NCBI GenBank assembly: GCA_011523945.1
Contig: WTFU01000028.1
Location: forward strand, 1-43,236
Direction: 5' to 3'
Length of the DNA stretch: 43,236 bases
Source of the DNA: Mariniblastus sp.
GTDB taxonomy: Bacteria > Planctomycetota > Planctomycetia > Pirellulales > Pirellulaceae
Shown here: one piece after another, positions 8,612 to 17,886 of the stretch
How positions within the stretch are numbered: the first letter of the stretch is position 1
Layout of the letters: each line of letters opens with the position of its first letter
Notes under the pieces: generated by a model
Told to the model about the DNA's origin: nothing
The model's input: only the letters and a program-made list of their open reading frames with translations
Database searches by the model: none
Position numbers and translations under genes: made by a program

Positions 8612-9255
8612 TACGCTTTTGGCAAACTACTTCGGTCTGCCATCGAACCCCCCGGTTCTGTCCTTTGATAATCTCCTGCACGAAAGGCGCAGTTGAATCA
8701 TCTCGGAACCAACAAAAGTATTTATCGTCGCGGCAACCTGCAAACTTGCGATAATCCGCAAACTTTACCAAACTAATCGCTCGCTCAATCCTTCCCAACG
8801 TTCACCGGACTTCGGGGAAGTAAATTAGGCAATTTCATGCGTTTCAATGTGATCAAACAGCAAGCCACGAGTTTTAATGCCCCTTGATTAGCTAGCAGCC
8901 AAGCGCCCCATTCAGAATCGGCGGCTGAGATTTAGCAAGTCGTAAGCTGAAAAACTTGGCAACCGGCTCACATATTCCGGCAAAAGTCGTAACGAATTTG
9001 GAGTAGAAACGTTGATAAGTCGATTTATTGAGGAGGATACAGAGCTGGAACGCATTTTTCACGGTAAAAACCGTGTCCAAACGACACCAACAAGGTATCT
9101 CTCGAGCAGAAACCGGTTCTGCATGAATCTGCCTCGCCGAAGAAAAAGCGGGGTTTTTCACCGACAAAACCGAAATCAGGCGTTGAGCGATAATAGGTCG
9201 GTCGCTAAAATTTCGGATCAAAGTTGCACATAAGACCCTCCGTCAGGTAGAGATA
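8612..9255. other. Divergent intergenic region between TolC-like gene and rpmF
   Basis: 644 bases with no convincing gene. It must hold divergent promoters for the TolC-like gene and rpmF. Seen: a 13-base direct repeat (8598-8610 and 8858-8870); a 6-bp hairpin with a 4-base loop (9060-9075); and a GAAAAA/TTTTTC inverted repeat (9142-9159). The last two lie in the probable rpmF leader. A 73-codon frame at 9012-9233 starts with TTG and has no recognisable features. Confidence 0.5.
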
Positions 9256-9447
9256 ATGGCTGTTCCAAAGAGAAAACATTCGAATTCCCGTTCCGGCAAA
9301 CGCCGTGCGAACGATGGAATCAAACCTCGCCCGCTTACATTGTGCCCGAAATGCAGCACAACAACACCGACCCACGTTGTTTGCCCAAATTGTGGGTATT
9401 ACATGGGACGCGTCGTAACTCCATCAAAAGATGAAGTCGATGTTTAA
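9256..9447 (+). CDS. rpmF: 50S ribosomal protein L32, zinc-ribbon form
   Basis: A 63-residue ribosomal protein L32 of the large subunit. It begins MAVPKRKHSNSRSGKRR, the conserved basic L32 N-terminus, and carries a CxxC pair (C30, C33) and a second CxxC pair (C43, C46), so this is the zinc-binding form. Size is normal. A weak AGG lies close upstream of the ATG. The usual bacterial neighbours (a YceD-like gene before it and plsX/fabH after it) are absent: it stands alone between an upstream gene-free leader and a strong terminator 25 bases downstream, so it is probably a single-gene transcript. Confidence 0.97.
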   Translation: MAVPKRKHSNSRSGKRRANDGIKPRPLTLCPKCSTTTPTHVVCPNCGYYMGRVVTPSKDEVDV

Positions 9448-9472
9448 GTAGGCCCAGACAACTAAACGACCC

Positions 9473-9505
9473 AAAGCTCATCAATCGCAGATGAGCTTTT
9501 TTTTT
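9473..9505 (+). terminator. Intrinsic terminator after rpmF
   Basis: A perfect 10-bp stem (9473-9482 with 9490-9499), 7-base loop, and a T-run to 9505. It follows the rpmF stop by 25 bases in the same direction. Confidence 0.92.
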
Positions 9506-9769
9506 GCGTAAATCGATCTGCTCTTCGGTCGCACCAAAAACGCTTCTACTGCATCGTCCCCAGTGACGTCGATTGTTTCGACCACACAAACTGGAGAATT
9601 ACCTCAGCCGTCGATCAAACAGGGCTGTAGTTTTTTAGCGAGCGCTGTTGATTTGATGGATTTCCAGTGCTTCAGCGCTTATAAACGATTTGCGTGTCTA
9701 GCATCTTCCCACAGCAGGAAACATGTTACGACGTTCACTCAAGTTTTCTTCGAACCCCGGCTTCTCAAA
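9506..9769. other. Upstream region of the second sulfatase
   Basis: Together with the terminator this makes a stretch of about 320 bases without a gene. The sulfatase frame is open back to 9563, but those 69 codons precede the signal peptide and are probably untranslated. The region should hold the sulfatase promoter; no clear operator was seen. Confidence 0.45.
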
Positions 9770-11359
9770 ATGAAATTCCGAAACACATCATTAGTTGCCG
9801 CTATAATGGTGCTGGCATTCCTATTTGACATCCAACCGTTGGACGGATTTTACGATGGCGATGAAAGCAAGTCACCCAATGTTCTTTTTATTCTTGCAGA
9901 CGATCTCGGCTGGCGAGACCTAAGCAATGAAGGGAGCACGTTCTATGAAAGCCCACACATTGACCGAATTGCTAATGAAGGAATGAAATTCACTCGTGGA
10001 TACGCAACCTGCCAAGTATGCAGTCCATCTCGTGCCAGCCTAATGACCGGCAAGTACCCGGCGCGCCTTGACATTACCGACTGGATCGGAGCGGCAGAGG
10101 GTACCCAATGGAAGCGGAATACTAAGTTACTTCCAGCGACCTACAACCACCAATTACCCGCCGCCGATGAAACACTTGCCGAAGCCTTTCTGGCCGCAGG
10201 CTACCGAACATTTTTCGCAGGTAAATGGCATCTTGGCGGAGAAGGTTCCTTGCCGACCGATCATGGTTTCGAATTTAATATTGGCGGTCACCACCGCGGG
10301 TCGCCACCAGGAGGGTATTTTTCCCCGTACAGCAATCCGGAAATGGAGAGCGGCCCCAAGGGCGAGCTGCTTCCCCTGCGACTTGGACGGGAGACCGTAA
10401 AATTTATCGAACAGCATCAAGACGAACGTTTTTTCGCCTACCTCTCATTTTATTCAGTCCACGGCCCCATCCAAACGACTGAAAGACTCTGGAAAAAATA
10501 CCGTGATAAAGCTTCTCGGCAGGGGGCGGCCCCTAAAAATCGATTCCTGATCGATCGAACAACACCTGTTCGACAAGTCCAAGATAACCCGCTCTATGCG
10601 GGAATGGTCGAGTCAATGGACGACGCTGTGGGAATGGTGCTCTCCACACTTGACCGATTGAATCTTACCGATAACACCATCGTTGTTTTTACCTCGGATA
10701 ATGGTGGGGTTTCGGCCGGTGATGGAAAAGCGACATCCAACTTACCCCTCCGCGGCGGAAAGGGCCGCCAATGGGAAGGCGGAATACGAGAACCGTTCTA
10801 TATTAAGTGGCCTGGTGCTACGACCACGGGACAACAATGCGACACCCCGGTTATCGGCACCGATTTGTACCCAACACTTCTGGAGTTAGCCGGACTTCCC
10901 CTGCGGCCCAACCAGCATCTCGACGGCCTTAGCTTAGTTCCGCTGCTTAAAGGCCAAACGCTTCCAGCTCGGCCATTGTTTTGGCACTACCCGCACTATG
11001 GCAACCAGGGAGGTGAGCCTTCCTCCATTATAACGCGAGGTAAATGGAAGTTAATTTACTATTTAGAGGATCAACGTTACGAGCTTTATGATATCGACGG
11101 AGATATTTCAGAGAGTAACAACGTCGTCGACCAACACCCCGAAATTCAAGAAAGTCTCTCGCGAGAATTAAAAAGCTGGATTGCGGAAATGGATGCGCGC
11201 CAACCTACGGCAAATCCAAACTTCGATCTCGAAAAACAAAAGCAAGAGAAAATCAACATTCGAGATAAACAAAAACCGTCTCTTGAGCGGCAGCATTCCC
11301 AGTTCTTAGATGCCGACTTCAAACCACCTCAAGGCTGGTGGGAAGAAACGGGAAAATAG
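9770..11359 (+). CDS. Secreted sulfatase, arylsulfatase-type
   Basis: A 529-residue type I sulfatase. The ATG at 9770 begins a signal peptide (MKFRNTSLVAAIMVLAFLF). The frame is open 69 codons further upstream, but that would bury the signal. Key residues: metal ligands D44 and D45 in ADDLGW, CSPSRASLMTG with formylglycine Cys84, the FAGKWHLGG block, FFAYLSFYSVHGP, and VVFTSDNGG supplying later metal ligands. The C-terminal subdomain (GKWKLIYYLEDQRYELYD) is intact and total length is typical of the arylsulfatase A-like group. It should hydrolyse sulfate esters outside the cytoplasm; the substrate is not readable. It is convergent with the DUF1501 gene, 76 bases apart, and resembles the 27383-28792 protein more than the 3652-5172 one by its C-S/V-C-S-P-S-R type motif. 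Confidence 0.93.
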   Translation: MKFRNTSLVAAIMVLAFLFDIQPLDGFYDGDESKSPNVLFILADDLGWRDLSNEGSTFYESPHIDRIANEGMKFTRGYATCQVCSPSRASLMTGKYPARLDITDWIGAAEGTQWKRNTKLLPATYNHQLPAADETLAEAFLAAGYRTFFAGKWHLGGEGSLPTDHGFEFNIGGHHRGSPPGGYFSPYSNPEMESGPKGELLPLRLGRETVKFIEQHQDERFFAYLSFYSVHGPIQTTERLWKKYRDKASRQGAAPKNRFLIDRTTPVRQVQDNPLYAGMVESMDDAVGMVLSTLDRLNLTDNTIVVFTSDNGGVSAGDGKATSNLPLRGGKGRQWEGGIREPFYIKWPGATTTGQQCDTPVIGTDLYPTLLELAGLPLRPNQHLDGLSLVPLLKGQTLPARPLFWHYPHYGNQGGEPSSIITRGKWKLIYYLEDQRYELYDIDGDISESNNVVDQHPEIQESLSRELKSWIAEMDARQPTANPNFDLEKQKQEKINIRDKQKPSLERQHSQFLDADFKPPQGWWEETGK

Positions 11360-11435
11360 CTCCTTTGATAACAAAGGGGACTTATACCCCTGAACGCCCC
11401 GTCCCCCATTCATTAATCGAATTGACAATATTGGA

Positions 11436-12860
11436 TTAGGCTAGAATGTCGCTGACTACATTTCCAGCAACATCGGTCAACCTAAAATCTCGCCCACGAT
11501 ATCGGTATGTCAACCGCGTGTGATCCAGACCAAATTGATGCAACATTGTGGCGTGCAAATCATGAACGTGGAATGGATTCTCCTCAGCAGCGTAACCAAG
11601 TTCGTCGGTTGAACCGTAAGTAATCCCAGGCTTGATACCGCCACCCGCCATCCAACATGAAAACCCTTTGATGTGATGATCTCGCCCATTTCCCTGAGCC
11701 ATCGGGGTGCGCCCAAATTCGCCGCCCCAGATTATCAATGTATCGTCCAGCATTCCGCGTTGTTTGAGGTCTTTCACCAACGCTGCCGAACCTTGATCAA
11801 CAAATTTTGACGTGACTTTAATGCCATCTTTTATGTTGCCGTGATGATCCCAACCTCGATGGTAAAGCTGGATAAACCGAACACCCCGTTCAGCCAATCT
11901 CCGTGCTAACAGGCAATTCGCCGCGAAACTGCCATCAGCTCCCTTCGTTCCGTAAAGGTCTAGAATACTTTGAGGCTCATCCGAAATATCTGCCAAATCG
12001 GGAACCGACATTTGCATTTTGAATGCCAATTCATACTGTGATATTTTTGTCTCAATTTCTGGATCGTAATCTGCAGCCATCGAGATGCGATTCAACCGCT
12101 CCACCGCATCTACGATCTCTCTCTGTCGTCGACGATCGACACCAGATGGATTTTTGACGTAGAGCACAGGCTCACCCTGAGACCGAAATTCTACACCTTG
12201 AAATTTACTCGGGAGGAATCCACTGTGCCACTGTCGCGACGCAATTGGCTGAGACTGACCTCCGCCGACCGATGTCAAAACTACATAGCCGGGTAAATTA
12301 TCAGTTTCCGAACCCAGTCCGTACAGCAACCAAGACCCCATCGACGGCCTGCCGGGAATGCTTGTCCCCGTGTTGATCAAACTGTGCGCGGGATCATGAT
12401 TAATCTGGTCGGTGTGCATCGAGTTAATGATGCACATTTCATCTGCAATGCTTTGAATGTGAGGTAACACGTTTCCAATTTCATTTCCCGACTGACCACA
12501 TTTTTTAAATCCATGCTGAGGCCCTAGAACTTTCAATTGGTTGCGCTGCCCTTGCAGTTGAGCGATTTGCTGCCCCTCGGTGTAAGACTTCGGCATTGGC
12601 TTCCCATTCATCGAGGCCAACTTTGGTTTGTAGTCAAGCGTCTCCAAATGGGACGGACCGCCGGCCATGCAAAGATGAATCACTCGTTTACACTTTGGCG
12701 GAATTGCCAAACCACCGCCAACCCCCGCGGTAGCTGAACCGGAAAGCAACGATGTCAATGCTGCTCCACCGACCCCGGTCGATGTTCGTTTCAAAAACGT
12801 ACGACGAGACAATTCCGCGGCCCGTTTCAACTCTGATTCGCTTGAATTTTCAAATTTCAT
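11436..12860 (-). CDS. DUF1501 family protein with Tat signal
   Basis: A 474-residue DUF1501 protein, a family expanded in planctomycetes and distantly related to the sulfatase/alkaline phosphatase fold. The N-terminus has a twin-arginine motif SRRTFLKR (residues 18-25) followed by a hydrophobic small-residue stretch, so it is exported folded by the Tat system. Family blocks are MAGGPSHLETLDYKP, YVVLTSVGGG, GVRFIQLYHRGWDHHGN and WGGEFGRTPMAQG near the C-terminal half; the histidines and Asp/Glu in the last two look like metal ligands. It starts one base after the stop of the PSD1 gene, clearly one operon. This gene pair recurs widely in planctomycetes, and the function of neither member is established; work on polysaccharides at the cell surface is an inference. 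Confidence 0.92.
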   Translation of the reverse strand: MKFENSSESELKRAAELSRRTFLKRTSTGVGGAALTSLLSGSATAGVGGGLAIPPKCKRVIHLCMAGGPSHLETLDYKPKLASMNGKPMPKSYTEGQQIAQLQGQRNQLKVLGPQHGFKKCGQSGNEIGNVLPHIQSIADEMCIINSMHTDQINHDPAHSLINTGTSIPGRPSMGSWLLYGLGSETDNLPGYVVLTSVGGGQSQPIASRQWHSGFLPSKFQGVEFRSQGEPVLYVKNPSGVDRRRQREIVDAVERLNRISMAADYDPEIETKISQYELAFKMQMSVPDLADISDEPQSILDLYGTKGADGSFAANCLLARRLAERGVRFIQLYHRGWDHHGNIKDGIKVTSKFVDQGSAALVKDLKQRGMLDDTLIIWGGEFGRTPMAQGNGRDHHIKGFSCWMAGGGIKPGITYGSTDELGYAAEENPFHVHDLHATMLHQFGLDHTRLTYRYRGRDFRLTDVAGNVVSDILA

Positions 12861-12861
12861 T

Positions 12862-15800
12862 TTATTTTCTCAATACAAATTCATGCATATTCATGACCGC
12901 TCTGCAAACGGAAGTCCAGGCAGCCAACTCAGCGTCTGTAACTTTCAACTCTTCTGCCGCAGGCCTCAACGCTTGTCCAATTGAAATCAATTCACCCGCT
13001 TCGGCAGCATTTGCCTTATAGAACTCCAATTGTGACCCGAGAAGCTCCTTAATTACCTTCGTTTCACTCTCCAATACTTCGCGTGAGAAAGCTCGCTCAA
13101 AAATTAAATTAATTCTCGCTTGCGTCGAATCCCGATTCGCTAAAACAAGGGTTGCGAGGGACCTCGCTGCTTCCACATACGACGGATCATTAAGCAGGAC
13201 CAATGCGGCTAACGGCGTACTCGAACGGGGCCTCGCCGCAGTACACTCTTCGCGGGGGGGAGCATCAAATGTTTTCATCGCTGGATGCAAGAATTGCCGC
13301 TGCCAATGTGTGTAAAGACCACGGCGATACTGATCCTCACCGGAACTGGCTTTATATTTCCGTTTCGGAAAATTCAGGTGCCGGTATAGCCCTTCCGGCT
13401 GATACGGCATCACGCTCTTACCCCCTTGATCCCTCACTAACAACCCGCTTACCGCCAAGGCCTGATCCCGAATAAATTCCGCGTCTAAACGAAACCGAGA
13501 CTGCCGAGCCAGCATTCGATTTTCTGGATCTGATTCTTGTAGATCGTTTCGAATACCCGACGACTGGCGATAGCTTTTCGTCAACACAATCTCTCGAATC
13601 AAATGTTTAATGTCCCAACCCGATCTCATGAATTCCACGGCGAGTTGGTCTAAGATCTCGGGGTGCGTCGGAGGCTCTCCCTGCGAGCCAAAGTCATCGA
13701 GCACGTTTGTGATTCCCGCACCAAATAACAATCGCCAAATACGATTCACAAAAACCCTCGCTGTCAGTGGATTTTCTTGACTGACGATCCAATTAGCGAG
13801 ATCGAGCCGGGTTGCACGTCGCTCCGCCTCTCCCTCAACCTCCCAATTTGGACCACCCAAAACAGCAGGAACTGACGGACGCACCACCTCTCCCGACTTG
13901 TCCATCCAATCCCCTCGCGCCAGAACCCGAATTTCACGGGGTTTCACTGAAGTCGTTACCAGGGTTATCCGTGTATGATCTTTGACAACCTTATCCCGCT
14001 CCGCTTCGAGAGCTTTAATCTGCTGCCTCACCTTTTCATACAGAGGAGAAACGGAAACAAAATAATCGTGCATGGCCTTTTTTTGGTCGGCCGTTCGATC
14101 TAATTCCTGGATCTTCAAGACATCCTGAATGTTTTGCGGCAACGCTCCAAGAGGATTCGCGACCGCTTCCTTGACACCGGTCTCAGACAGTCGAAAATGC
14201 CCCAAAGTGTGGGTGGGGTTCTCGTGTTGTTGCCGAACAACAATTGTAAACTTTCCTTTTTCAACTGGTCCTGTTTTGGTTCGGACGACCAATTCATGGG
14301 ACTGACCGACTTGCGGCAGGACGGCCCAACCCCAGGTGCTTCCGCGGGCATCGCGATCAATTGTACTTGCTGCAGACCACTTTTTATCTGGATGCCCACT
14401 CCCCGACTGAGCTTGTTCGATCGTGGCACTCGCATCGCTCAACTGAATCATCGCAGCCTTTAAATCCTCGGGCCACTCGGCAAAATCCTTGTCAAACCAA
14501 TCAAAGTGCTCCAATTGATCACCACGCATCAAAATCAACTCAGATACGACAAAATTTCCGTTGGGCGCTCTACCCGGCCCGTTTTGGGGCAATGATTTAT
14601 CGGGCAACGCTTCTAATCTAATTCCTTCAAGCGAATCACTTATTTCAACAGCAACACCGTAAACAGCTACGGGACGGTTTTCTCCCGAGATTAGAATGGC
14701 ATGGTCAGAATCCGACACGGCCTTGACACCTTCGGGCACCTTAATTGCGGTTGGCGAAAGCGGATTCCAAATTTGCGTTGATTCTTTGAGCGCTGTTTCC
14801 CAGAGCAGCCGACTCTGTGTCGCATCTGGCGATTGAGCAAGACCTTTCTTCGCTTTCGATATTTTTTCGTCAATCGGAATCAACAGATCAGGCAATTCAT
14901 CATCTGAGACGTTTATCGACGGACCCCACAGACCGGTATTATGTGCACCGGCGTAGAGCCCTTTTTCTTTGATGTCCGCGAAGAACGCAGAAAACTCATA
15001 AAACTCCTTTGAGGAAAACGGATCGAATTTATGATCGTGACACTCTGCACAACCAAGGGTAACACCAAGCCAAACCGATGCGGTCGTTCGCACCCGATCC
15101 GATGCGTACTTATTAAGATACTCCTCCGGTTGCACTCCACCTTCAGCCGACATCATCCCTAATCGATTGTATCCCGAAGCAATCAGTTGTTTCTGGGTGG
15201 GATTCTCGAGAAGATCTCCAGCTAACTGTTCACGGGTAAACTGATCAAAGGGCATGTTCGAATTAAATGCTTCGATCACATAATCTCGATAGGGTGACAC
15301 ACTCATGTTTTGATCACCGTGATAACCAACCGTGTCAGCATAGCGGACTAAATCTAGCCAATTCACCGCTAATCGTTCACCAAAATGAGGACTTGCGAGT
15401 AAGCGGTCAACCTCCACTTGGTAGGCTTCCTCAAACCCCCGCTTGGTTACATCTGATCTGAAATCAGCAATCTGCTCTGGACTCGGTGGTAAGCCAATCA
15501 GGTCAAGATTTACCCGACGGAGTAACGCATCGGGATTGGCTTGCTGCGACGGTTTAAGCCCGGAATTTTTCAACCGAACGCGAATTGATTCATCAATAAA
15601 ATCCCTTAAATCACCACCGTGATCATCAGCAGCGGGTGATTTAAATGCCCAGTGCTCTGCCCATGTAGCGCCTTGCGCTATCCACGCAACAATCAATTCT
15701 TTCTCGCGTTTGCTAAGCGCTTTCAAATGATCTCTGGGCGGCATTACCTCGTCAGGATCATCCGATAAAATTCTTTCAACGAGCAGACTTGCATCAGGAT

Positions 15801-16089
15801 TTCCGGGCACCAAAATGCCCGACTCTGGATCGAGCAAACTCGCCTTTTGATCAATTCGGAAATCAGCTTGATGCTTGGACTCATCAGGACCATGGCATGC
15901 GTAGCATTTGTCCGCCAAAATTGGCTTTACCTGAGATCCGAAGTCAATCTTGTTTGATTCACCCTCTTGTCCAACTACGAAGCAAGTTGAATTTGCAAAG
16001 ATCAAACCCAAAGCAGTAATGAAACCGGAACGGATAGCCCCCTTAAAACAACGCCGCAGTTTTCGCTCTTTTTCGTAAGTACCAATCAT
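12862..16089 (-). CDS. PSD1 protein: cytochrome c-like + DUF1549 + DUF1553
   Basis: A 1075-residue secreted protein with the planctomycete PSCyt1-PSCyt2-PSD1 order. After a hydrophobic N-terminal signal (about residues 20-40) comes a cytochrome c-type heme motif CYACH (62-66) with a MPP segment downstream as possible axial Met region. The DUF1549 part (about 160-370) contains the family's second CAECHDHKFDPF motif (347-358), which could bind another heme. A middle beta-rich region (about 450-660) is LamG-like in position. DUF1553 occupies about 770-1030, with NRIWRLLFGAGI and DFGSQGEPPTHPEILD. It is the first gene of a two-gene operon with the DUF1501 protein. Heme-dependent redox chemistry in the periplasm is likely, but the substrate is not known for the family. 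Confidence 0.92.
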   Translation of the reverse strand: MIGTYEKERKLRRCFKGAIRSGFITALGLIFANSTCFVVGQEGESNKIDFGSQVKPILADKCYACHGPDESKHQADFRIDQKASLLDPESGILVPGNPDASLLVERILSDDPDEVMPPRDHLKALSKREKELIVAWIAQGATWAEHWAFKSPAADDHGGDLRDFIDESIRVRLKNSGLKPSQQANPDALLRRVNLDLIGLPPSPEQIADFRSDVTKRGFEEAYQVEVDRLLASPHFGERLAVNWLDLVRYADTVGYHGDQNMSVSPYRDYVIEAFNSNMPFDQFTREQLAGDLLENPTQKQLIASGYNRLGMMSAEGGVQPEEYLNKYASDRVRTTASVWLGVTLGCAECHDHKFDPFSSKEFYEFSAFFADIKEKGLYAGAHNTGLWGPSINVSDDELPDLLIPIDEKISKAKKGLAQSPDATQSRLLWETALKESTQIWNPLSPTAIKVPEGVKAVSDSDHAILISGENRPVAVYGVAVEISDSLEGIRLEALPDKSLPQNGPGRAPNGNFVVSELILMRGDQLEHFDWFDKDFAEWPEDLKAAMIQLSDASATIEQAQSGSGHPDKKWSAASTIDRDARGSTWGWAVLPQVGQSHELVVRTKTGPVEKGKFTIVVRQQHENPTHTLGHFRLSETGVKEAVANPLGALPQNIQDVLKIQELDRTADQKKAMHDYFVSVSPLYEKVRQQIKALEAERDKVVKDHTRITLVTTSVKPREIRVLARGDWMDKSGEVVRPSVPAVLGGPNWEVEGEAERRATRLDLANWIVSQENPLTARVFVNRIWRLLFGAGITNVLDDFGSQGEPPTHPEILDQLAVEFMRSGWDIKHLIREIVLTKSYRQSSGIRNDLQESDPENRMLARQSRFRLDAEFIRDQALAVSGLLVRDQGGKSVMPYQPEGLYRHLNFPKRKYKASSGEDQYRRGLYTHWQRQFLHPAMKTFDAPPREECTAARPRSSTPLAALVLLNDPSYVEAARSLATLVLANRDSTQARINLIFERAFSREVLESETKVIKELLGSQLEFYKANAAEAGELISIGQALRPAAEELKVTDAELAAWTSVCRAVMNMHEFVLRK

Positions 16090-16422
16090 GGATTCATTTC
16101 TTAATATCTAAACCAGTTGTCGATACATCCAACCTACCCGCTGCGTCTCAGTTTACCAAAAACCTAACGCTTGTGCTGCACGGATTCGGCACACGAACTC
16201 CCTAGCTAACCGGAATGTCTTACTAGCGACCGAATCAATAATGACGAAAAATATCTATGCCACAAATAATTCGCTCTCCAAATCATGAATGGAAACGTTC
16301 AATTAATCCAGTTTCAACAGGTACCAATTCAAAGCCAGACTGGATCAATTCGTGTAAACTAAAGCCGGAGTAAGTTTCGCTATTGAGACACCGATCGGAT
16401 TAAGACGTGAATCAGTGTATAT
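16090..16422. other. Divergent promoter region between PSD1 operon and DUF3754 gene
   Basis: 333 bases with no gene, expected to hold divergent promoters. The only structure that stands out is the inverted repeat at 16302-16349. Confidence 0.5.
16302..16349. promoter_or_regulatory. Inverted repeat, possible operator
   Basis: ATTAATCCAGT (16302-16312) and ACTGGATCAAT (16339-16349) are inverted copies with one mismatch, separated by 26 bases. The position upstream of the DUF3754 gene would suit an operator or a weak stem; no regulator is known for it. Confidence 0.3.
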
Positions 16423-17820
16423 TTGGTAGCAAATTTTAATCAGCTCCCAGTCTCCTGCATCTATTGTGCGAATATACACTTGAATCTACTCAATCCCCTT
16501 AAGTTAAACAGTTGTATAGAGGACGATCCGTTAGTAGACGGATTGCCCAAACGCGCTACCTTTATTCCGCTACGGCAAAAAGATCTTCAAAATGTGTTGA
16601 TTAAAACGTTCCAGATGACCAACGGAGAACTTGAGGAATATAAAAAACTATGCTCAAGACTCCAGGCAATTTTTCACGTAGAACATCTGGCAAGCTTACT
16701 TTTCCTCGAAGAGATTTACGACGCGCTCGATCCAGACAGCAACCTCGTTGATCTTGAAACAGTGTCCGCCGAAAAGAGAGACGCACTTACCAGCTCGCTT
16801 TTGAGTCAGCTTGAAGAGCTTTTAATGAGTGCCCATTACAAGCGCCTGTCGAGAGAGGAACTCGAAAGAGCAATCGAAGTTGGCTGCCAATGGGGCGTTC
16901 AATTGGACGTTAACTTTGACAACTACGACCGTCTGGAAATTTTCGCCCGAGGCTATAGAACCGTTCAGCTAACCCGCCGCCGTTGGCAAAGACTATTTCG
17001 CCTCGAATCCATTGAGCTTCCTGAGTTTCAACGGTTAATAATGGCGTTCCGAATGAGCCCGGCACTCAATGCGGGGAAAAAGGATAAATTCAAAAATAAC
17101 CAGAAATCGTTGGACGAGAAATTTGTCTACTTAAAAGCGTTTAAAAATATTCCAGAAAATGATCTCGAGATTCTTTTACCAGGGTCAAAGGTACGGTTAA
17201 CCAAATTGGATCGCGCCAAAATCCTCCTACCAACGCTTTCGGGAATGGCGTTTACTATTTGGAAAGTTGCCAGAGGCGTACTTGTACTTTCCCTAGCCTT
17301 CCATTTTGCTAACATCCTTGGATGGGCCATTCTGATAGGAGCCATCGGCGGTTACGTCTTTAAATCAGTTCTCAGTTATCTCAATACCAAAAACAAATAC
17401 CAATTTGGGTTGACGGAAAGTCTTTACATCAAAAACCTGGACAACAACTCAGGGGTGATTTACCGCATTCTCAATGAGGCCGAAGAGCAGGAGCTTTGTG
17501 AAGCGGTCTTGGCGTACACGTTTCTTTGGAAATCCACAACAGCTGGCCAAGGTATAACCGAAGACGAATTAGATAAATTAGTCGAAGAATTCCTCCTACA
17601 GACGACAGGTATCGATGTCGATTTCGAGGTACACGACGGACTTGAAAAACTTGAACGACTAGCCTTGGCAACGAGAAACGAGCACCAAGCGTGGACCGCA
17701 TCCCCCATCCATCGTGCAAGCGAGTTGTTAAATAAAAATTGGAGTGAATTATTCGAATCTAGTGTTGCAAAGACTGCCGGATTTGAGCACCCGCTTGATG
17801 ACGGGCTGTTCACAAACTAA
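16423..17820 (+). CDS. DUF3754 membrane protein, TMEM143-like
   Basis: A protein of up to 465 residues whose second half matches the DUF3754 family, which includes the mitochondrial protein TMEM143. Family features are FIPLRQKDLQNVL near residue 47, VYLKAFKNIPENDLEILLPG (235-254), VRLTKLDRAKILLP, and NNSGVIYRILNEAEEQE (341-357). Residues about 268-320 are hydrophobic and likely span the membrane twice. The function of the family is unknown. The start is uncertain: there is no ATG before the conserved FIPL block, only TTG codons at 16423 and 16480. The N-terminal 30 residues have Cys- and Asn-rich composition unlike the rest, so 16480 may be the real start. hemL follows 66 bases downstream on the same strand. 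Confidence 0.8.
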   Translation: MVANFNQLPVSCIYCANIHLNLLNPLKLNSCIEDDPLVDGLPKRATFIPLRQKDLQNVLIKTFQMTNGELEEYKKLCSRLQAIFHVEHLASLLFLEEIYDALDPDSNLVDLETVSAEKRDALTSSLLSQLEELLMSAHYKRLSREELERAIEVGCQWGVQLDVNFDNYDRLEIFARGYRTVQLTRRRWQRLFRLESIELPEFQRLIMAFRMSPALNAGKKDKFKNNQKSLDEKFVYLKAFKNIPENDLEILLPGSKVRLTKLDRAKILLPTLSGMAFTIWKVARGVLVLSLAFHFANILGWAILIGAIGGYVFKSVLSYLNTKNKYQFGLTESLYIKNLDNNSGVIYRILNEAEEQELCEAVLAYTFLWKSTTAGQGITEDELDKLVEEFLLQTTGIDVDFEVHDGLEKLERLALATRNEHQAWTASPIHRASELLNKNWSELFESSVAKTAGFEHPLDDGLFTN

Positions 17821-17886
17821 TTTCAGGTATTCATCAGGAAACAATTCTGCATTACGCCTTAACCCTCAAATTTCATCGGAATTCCA

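Noticed and set aside
8457-8798. 113-codon minus-strand frame overlapping the start of the TolC-like gene
   Set aside because: Overlaps the well-supported lipoprotein signal in another frame and has no features of its own.
9012-9233. 73-codon frame before rpmF
   Set aside because: TTG start, basic low-information sequence, overlaps leader hairpins; no family features.
9563-9769. 69-codon upstream extension of the second sulfatase
   Set aside because: The signal peptide begins at the ATG at 9770; the extension has no sulfatase-like sequence.
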